A DNA stretch of 64,000 nucleotides from Pestalotiopsis fici W106-1 (Eukaryota > Ascomycota > Sordariomycetes > Amphisphaeriales > Sporocadaceae), in the NCBI RefSeq assembly GCF_000516985.1, contig NW_006917091.1, positions 4,981,022 to 5,045,021 of the forward strand, given 5' to 3'. Below are positions 58,384-64,000 of this stretch, one piece after another. The notes under the pieces were generated by a model. That model was not told the DNA's origin, did not search any database, and worked only from the letters and a program-made list of their open reading frames with translations. Positions within the stretch are counted from its first letter, which is position 1. Each line of letters begins with the position of its first letter. A program made the translations under genes and the position numbers.

Positions 58384-60077
58384 TGTCCGGACTCGCCTTG
58401 TACATATCATACAGGGACCAATGCGTCGCTGGATGCTCTGATTTGAAAAATGCCCATGCCCACTCGACTGACAGTCAGGTGGAAGAAGAGGATCATTGCA
58501 TATATACATCTACAACAACAACAACAACAACACTGGTAAATGCATCGCGGCGTTGGGGAGTATCTTATGCTCAAGAGCTGAGCTGCATTTGTTATTGATT
58601 TTTTTCTCTATTTCCCCAAAGTCGTCAAGGCACGTTCGATGAATGATGCCTCCTTGAAAGAGAGACGTTTTGGCGCGGACGAGTATAGTTACAGCTAGAT
58701 AGTGCCAAGCTTATGTAGCATTGGATAATGAAAGCTGTTGACAACAACCGGTGTACGGAGCACCAGAGGGCGAATTGTTGAAAAACCCCGATTTTAGCCT
58801 TATACGCTCATCCCTCCGTGATTATAATAAGAAGATTATAATAAATGAGAAAATGAGAAAATGAGAAAATGAGAAAATGAGAAAATGAGAAAATGAGAAA
58901 ATGAGAAATAAAAAAAATAAGAAACCTTTTTTCTTTCTTTTTTTTTTCTTTCTCTTTCTCTTTTATCTCTCTTCTTCTCTTCTATTTCTCTTTCTCTTTT
59001 ATTTCTCTTTTTTCTTTCTATTTTCTTTTTTAAAAGAAAAATCCTAAAAAGGGGGTGGACTTTTGCAAATAGGATGATTTTATCCAATAATTGGGTTTTC
59101 AACAGTTTGCCCTCTGAGCATCCGTACCGGTGCAGGAGATGATGTGCAACACTTGAACCCCATGCCCAAGAACCACATCAAACAAGCTTGATTCAATTGG
59201 TTCGCCATATCTCGGAATACTCGCTACTGTCACGGGTTTTCCGAGAATCTGGGGAATGCTCAGAGGAGGAGTCGGCAAAATAAGGTGGCCGGGAAACGCT
59301 GCCGACTGGACCGCACAAACAGCCGCCTGACAGCCCCTGGCCACAGTTGGGCCTTCCTATTCGAGCAACATGATCGGTACCGAACTCTTTCACAGACTTC
59401 TTACAAATAATCTTACAAAGAATAGAAACGAAGCCCGATATTGACATTTTATAAAGGGACGCGTGTTGCCAAGACGGGACAGACCAACGTTCCCCGCATG
59501 TTCTATATCTTTTTACGAGCAGTCGGAATTTCTGCTTCTTTTCTTTGGCGCTGTTTGTTGGCTTGCCTCCCTCTCCAACCTCACACCTCCCCTTCAGGCA
59601 CCAGGAGTAGGTCGCATCATGGGCGGCCGGGCCAAGACTCCAATCGGCAGCGACGATTATCCGTCCGGGACTGTCTCGTTTTTTTCTTCTTCTCGACGGC
59701 GCAAAGTCGCAAAAAGCACAATTAACCTTATTGATACCTTCTTGTTGTAGATTGTTGGTCCGTCTGGGGAGGATTGCGTTACACACGCCGCATAGGGGTC
59801 CAGAGTCTCGGCGTCGAATATCGGGATTTCTCAGAAAAGAATTAATATTGGTTGCAACATGGATACAAGGTATGCAAAAAGCATGGGGAAGAGAGGCTCT
59901 CTCCACGTGAAGGAATAATTATATATATATATATATATAGGAACGGAATTGCGAGAGAAAAGACTAGTATTTAGAGGTACCAGGAGACTCTTCGATATTT
60001 CAAGTAGTCGAAGAACGAAGCTCCTACGGGTGATATTCGTTACTGAACAACATCTAGATAAAAGTTTGTGGGGAAAC
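58384..60077. other. Intergenic between sirtuin and tyrosinase genes
   Basis: Contains an 8-bp tandem repeat and a long pyrimidine tract (listed separately) and a (TA)10 run at 59920-59939 about 140 bp before the tyrosinase ATG that could act as its TATA region. A 237-codon minus-strand ORF (59193-59906) shows no family features. Confidence 0.5.
58845..58908 (+). repeat. 8-bp tandem repeat, eight exact copies
   Basis: ATGAGAAA is repeated eight times without a mismatch. About 15 bp further begins a ~108-base tract (to about 59032) that is almost all C and T on the same strand. Confidence 0.95.
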
Positions 60078-61785
60078 ATGGCGTCCTTTATACAAAAAGT
60101 CTCCCTGCTCCTGGCAGCCAGCTCGGTCGTATCGGCCTTTCCAGCCAAGCGCGATGCTTCCGTGTGCACCGAGATTCGCCAGCGCGTGCCATGGTGAGTA
60201 ACTTTTTTCCTTTCCCCAATCCCTGAAATTGAAGAGAGTGTTGAGCACATTTGAGTGCATATCGCTCCCTTCTCATGGTGGTTGCCTCGAAAACTCTCTC
60301 CCTTGACCCCCATGCTCGTTTTCTTGTATGATGGAATAAGGTGGCGCAAGGCTGACATGTGGCTCCGTCATTGTAAAGGACTTCTTTGACCCAGGAAGAA
60401 AAGGACGCTTATATCCAGGCTGATCTCTGCTTGATCAACTCGCCGTCCAAGGGGGAAATTGCCGGCGCCGTTACCCGGTGGGATGATTTGCAATGGCCGC
60501 ACGTTGTCCAGACTGATTCGGTCCACTTTGTCGTAAGTCATCACTTGACAGATTCGCTATTCTTGCTAGTGAAGAAAACATACTGAATATCTCTTGTCAA
60601 GGGTGCTTTTCTGCCGTTTCACCGATACTACATGACTGCCCACGAACGTCTGATCAAGGACGAGTGTGGCTATACCGGACGTATGCCGTACGTTTCTGAA
60701 ATGACTTTCTCCCTTTTTTCTTCTTTTATGTCTCTGCTTTCCCCCTACACACACACAATATTGACATTGGGCTTCCCTACATAAAGGTACTGGGACGAAA
60801 CAGCCGACATTGGCAAGCTGACCGAGTCGGAACTCTGGAACGACGAGTACTTTGGCGGCGACGGCACGGGCAATGACCGCTGCGTCACTACGGGCACTTT
60901 TGCCAACCTTACCCTGCGTTGGGTCCAGGATAGTACCGTGTCCGAGCACTGCCTCACCCGCCGCTTCAACGAGCGCTCTCTTCAGCAGGCCAGTCTCGAC
61001 GCCATTGCCAAGTGTGACGCCATTGACAATTATGAAGAGGCCTGGCAGTGCTTCTCAAATGGGCCCCATGGTTCTGGCCATGGTGGTGTTGGTGGTATTG
61101 TATGATTCCCCACCCCCAACCACCACCAAAAAAACCGCCGTGAATATAACATCACCGAGCCAGCCTGTTAACCTCGCACACTATCAACAGATGAGCGATC
61201 CTACTCTGAGTCCCGGAGATCCAGTGTTCTTCCTCCACCATACGTGGTTAGATAAACTTTGGGTAAGCAAATTCCAATGTCATTTCTCTCCTTTTCTAGG
61301 TTGTCTCATGAGCAAGCATTGTCCGCAAGAGAGCAGACTCGGACAAACTGCTTAAAAGAGCTGCTTCAAACTTGTATATCTGCCCGAATAGGGAATTGCT
61401 AACATGTTGTTGTAGTGGCAGTGGCAGGCGGCTAATCTCACGGCGAGACTGACCGACATGGGCGGACCCAACATTCCCGGCCGCAGCGCATTCCCCGGCG
61501 GCGGAGGTGGAGGTGAGTTTTTCAGCCACCCATTCGTGACAATGGCCCCTGTTATCTTCTCCGTACTTGTTGCTCTTTCTGACCATTTATACTTGCTTCT
61601 TGACAGGAAATCTCCCCGGAAACGGCAAGGGCACAGGTCCAGAATTTACTGATTACTTTGGCGATAATGGCAACATTACCACGCTCAACCACCGACTCTA
61701 CATGGCCGAGATCTTCCCCAATATTACCATTGCCGACATCATGGATATCGGTGGCGACGTCATTTGCACTGAATATATTGACTAG
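60078..61785 (+). CDS. Short secreted tyrosinase (type-3 copper monooxygenase)
   Basis: Tyrosinases hydroxylate or oxidise phenols to quinones. Exons 60078-60193, 60379-60532, 60602-60687, 60787-61099, 61191-61262, 61416-61512 and 61607-61785 give 338 aa. Residues 1-20 form a signal peptide (cleavage after VSA), and KR at 24-25 is a possible Kex2 site. CuA ligands are H80, H88 and H97, with the usual 8 and 9 spacing, in WPHVVQTDSVHFV-GAFLPFHRYY. ECGYTGRMPYWD follows, as in typical fungal tyrosinases. CuB has HGSGH and the His of SPGDPVFFLHHTW. All six ligands are present. There is no long C-terminal lid domain, so this is the short secreted type, as in some fungal tyrosinases acting on secondary-metabolite or peptide substrates. 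The first intron is 185 bp, unusually long here. Confidence 0.9.
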
Positions 61786-62811
61786 ATTGTTAGTCAGCAA
61801 GAGGTCGTCGGCAAGTCTGCGTGTCTGAGCAAGAAGAAAAACACAAGAGCGGGCCCGAGTCATCGCATGTCTATGAGGACGAGGTTTTCAAATGCAGTAG
61901 TAGTATTGCTCAATTGAAATTTGAATCAATTCTTTCGTTCCCAAGTCATACCAAATTGAAGAATTTTAAGATACATCAGAGAGAGAAAGTTACCATCAGG
62001 ACGTGGAATCAAACAAAGTAGCGGGTAAATGAACACCATAAATATATGGGCATGGGAGTTGAGTGCACCCGCAACTTCTCTCGGGTTCAATTGTTAGCCT
62101 GGCAAAAAAGGTAGGCTCTCACGACACATTCACCATGTAAGCATGCGGGCAAGGCTGTCTTTTTTTTTTTGTTTGTCTTTCTTGTTTTTTTCCGCTAAAT
62201 ATCATATATTCCCTGCCTCAAACTGTGGCAAGCATATTTCGTTGATGCCTTGTCTGGGCGGGCTCCCAATCTAATGCGTCTACTTATTGCGACCCTCATG
62301 TGAGCATCTAGAGTCAGACGCCCCTGAAAGCTCAGACCGACGATCTAATCTAGATAAAGTGCCACGGTGAGGACAAGCATGCTCGTAACGATTCTTTGCC
62401 AAAGTCTTAATGTATATATCTTCCCATCTCTGGGTCATCTCCCTAGGCAAAAGCTATCAGCCACGGACATTGGCAAGGGCACCCGTCCTGACCGTGGCGT
62501 CACGTTGCTATCTTGTCTCGGGTTGATTCTTTTTCTCTTTCCTTCTTTCCTTCTCCCGCACTCTAGAATGTGACCCGAATAACTGAGCACAGCTGAACCA
62601 TAATCGCTGATTGATGACAAACAATTATCCCCCAACGCCGCTGGCCCTGTAATGTCGATGCTTTTGCGGGGTATGTTGTTAGGAGAAGCCTGAAGCCGTA
62701 AACAATGAAATGAGGATGCTGTTTGTTGCACCTGAACGCCGGTAAATGCAATTATGCTAGCCGAAATAGCATTAATCGACCACTCTTGGCCAATATGCCC
62801 GATAAACCACT
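61786..62811. other. Intergenic between convergent tyrosinase and CHD1
   Basis: 3' regions of both genes. No ORF with support. Confidence 0.6.
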
Positions 62812-64000
62812 CTAGTGCCTTGGTCGCGAGACCTCGCCCCGTGAAGTTCCATTCGCAGTTCCTGAGCTCGATGACTTCGAAGACTTCGCCTTTTCCTTTT
62901 GTGCATCTGCTTCTGCCGTCTTCAACTGCAGGTACAGTTGCGAAAGCCGCGGGCCAGTCATCGACTTGTCCTTATCCGAGCTCGAGGCCTCGCCCTTATC
63001 CTTGTCCGGTTGACTAGGGGGAATCCGCTTAGAGATGAATCGCCTGAGAAATAACATCGTTAGGAGATTTTTCCAAAGACCGTGAGTGTGCAACTTGTTT
63101 CACTTACCAAAGTTTCGGCTTGATCTCGTCAATGTTCAGCTCGGGAGTCTGTGGCAAGCCTTCAATGAAATTGCCAATCGCCGTGATCTCTGCCTTCAAG
63201 ACCTTGGCTCTTGCCTTGGCAATCGGAATCTTGGCTCTGGTGCATGACTCTACCCGCTGCACAGATTCCCAAATTGGCTGCATCAGGGCTTCAATAATGT
63301 GAGCATTCTTCTTATCATCCTCTTCCTCCAGTTCCTGTTGACGCCTGCGAGCCTCGGGAGAATCTTCCTTCTCAGTCTCAACACGAGGATGCTTGCGTCG
63401 TGCTGATTCATCTAGACCACCACTAGGTTTGCGCTTGGGAATGAGACGGCTAGAGTCCCTAGAGTCCCCATCTACCTCACGCGACCGACCGTGATCACGG
63501 GAATTCGTACGAATTAGATCGCGATCACGATCCCTCGACTCCTTCTTTCGGGGTACAGGCGAGGCGGATGTAGCGTTTTTGCTGCGGTGGCCATTTGCAA
63601 GAGCATGAGCTGACTTCTTGTTGTTGCGATGATGATTTTCAACAACGCGTTTGGCCTCCACGTCATCCGAATGAATAGCCGTCAAGACTGACAGGAGATA
63701 TTCAGAGCGACGAACAAGGTGAACGGCACCAGGAGCCTTGGCACCCTTGGCCTCTGCTTGTTCACGTGCTGCCTTCTTTTCCACGCGGTGCTCCTCGAGG
63801 AAGAACTTGTCCGCCATCTCTAGTTCCTTGTCGTCTCGAATGTTTGTCCAAGCTCCAAAACCATAGCGATCAAGGCCAATCATCAGCATCCCGTCCTCTT
63901 TGGCCCCCCATTCGCAGCTGTAATGTGCTGCTTTTGTTGCCTCGGGAAGACGGAAGTTCCTAAAGTCTGGTTGCTCCCTGATAATGCGACGAAGGAGCCG
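62812..64000 (-). CDS. CHD1: Chromodomain helicase Chd1, C-terminal part (5' end outside window)
   Basis: Chd1 is an ATP-dependent nucleosome spacer associated with transcription elongation. The visible exons are 63108-64000 (frame open to the window edge) and 62812-63043, joined across a 64-bp intron through a split Trp codon. The visible N-terminal residues belong to the SANT-SLIDE DNA-binding region (EWGAKEDGMLMIGLDRYGFG, then MADKFFLEEHRVEKK). A charged linker rich in Arg/Asp/Ser follows. The last ~110 residues form the CHCT (DUF4208) helical domain, with IIEALMQPIWESVQRVE, LPQTPELNIDEIKPKLW and RFISKRIPP. The protein ends in a Lys/Ser-rich tail. The chromodomains and helicase must lie beyond base 64000. 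Confidence 0.93.

Noticed and set aside
59193..59906. 237-codon minus-strand ORF upstream of the tyrosinase gene
   Set aside because: No domain, signal or family resemblance, and it overlaps the likely tyrosinase promoter. An ORF of this length is expected about once by chance in a window this size.

Overview
The window is a piece of a filamentous ascomycete nuclear chromosome. The genes carry short introns (mostly 50-90 bp) with GTAAGT/GTATGT-type donors, CTAAC/CTGAC branch sites and YAG acceptors. The gene set (osmosensing MAPKKK, GH6 cellulase, secreted esterase and tyrosinase, homeobox and bHLH regulators) and the protein sequences suggest a Sordariomycete, probably Hypocreales. That taxonomic call is inference from protein resemblance only. 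There are two 100-N assembly gaps (9373-9472 and 27421-27520). I see no rRNA, tRNA, CRISPR array or intact transposon.

Left block (1-19.6 kb): the 3' end of a CSC1/OSCA-type channel gene; a small low-complexity ORF; a five-exon GH6 cellobiohydrolase with a plausible XlnR/CreA-type promoter; SLD3 (minus, four exons, replication initiation); SSK2 (plus, HOG-pathway MAPKKK); NUG1 (minus, ribosome-export GTPase); and a GPP-type glycerol-3-phosphate phosphatase (plus). SSK2 and the phosphatase are the upstream kinase and a downstream enzyme of the same osmotic response and lie about 4 kb apart.

Central block (19.6-34 kb): about 14.4 kb with no gene I can support. It is rich in microsatellites and TACCTA/TAGGTA motifs and contains the second gap. 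It leads into a homeobox transcription-factor gene at 34027. The last 1028 bases before that start codon contain no ATG at all on the coding strand, which points to a long leader kept free of upstream start codons.

Right block (34-64 kb): homeobox factor (plus), type-B carboxylesterase (plus), bHLH factor (minus), a 2EXR-domain protein (minus), a four-TM membrane protein (minus), MED16 of Mediator (minus, nine exons reconstructed), an Hst3/Hst4-like sirtuin (plus), a short secreted tyrosinase (plus, seven exons), and the 3' end of CHD1 (minus, runs off the window).

I did not find a convincing new multi-gene system. The observations most worth checking are a 100-codon open frame directly behind the SSK2 stop codon, the ATG-free homeobox leader with the long empty region upstream of it, and evidence that the first assembly gap separates two copies of the same sequence. 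Exon coordinates were worked out by hand from splice consensus and reading frame, and no transcript evidence was available.
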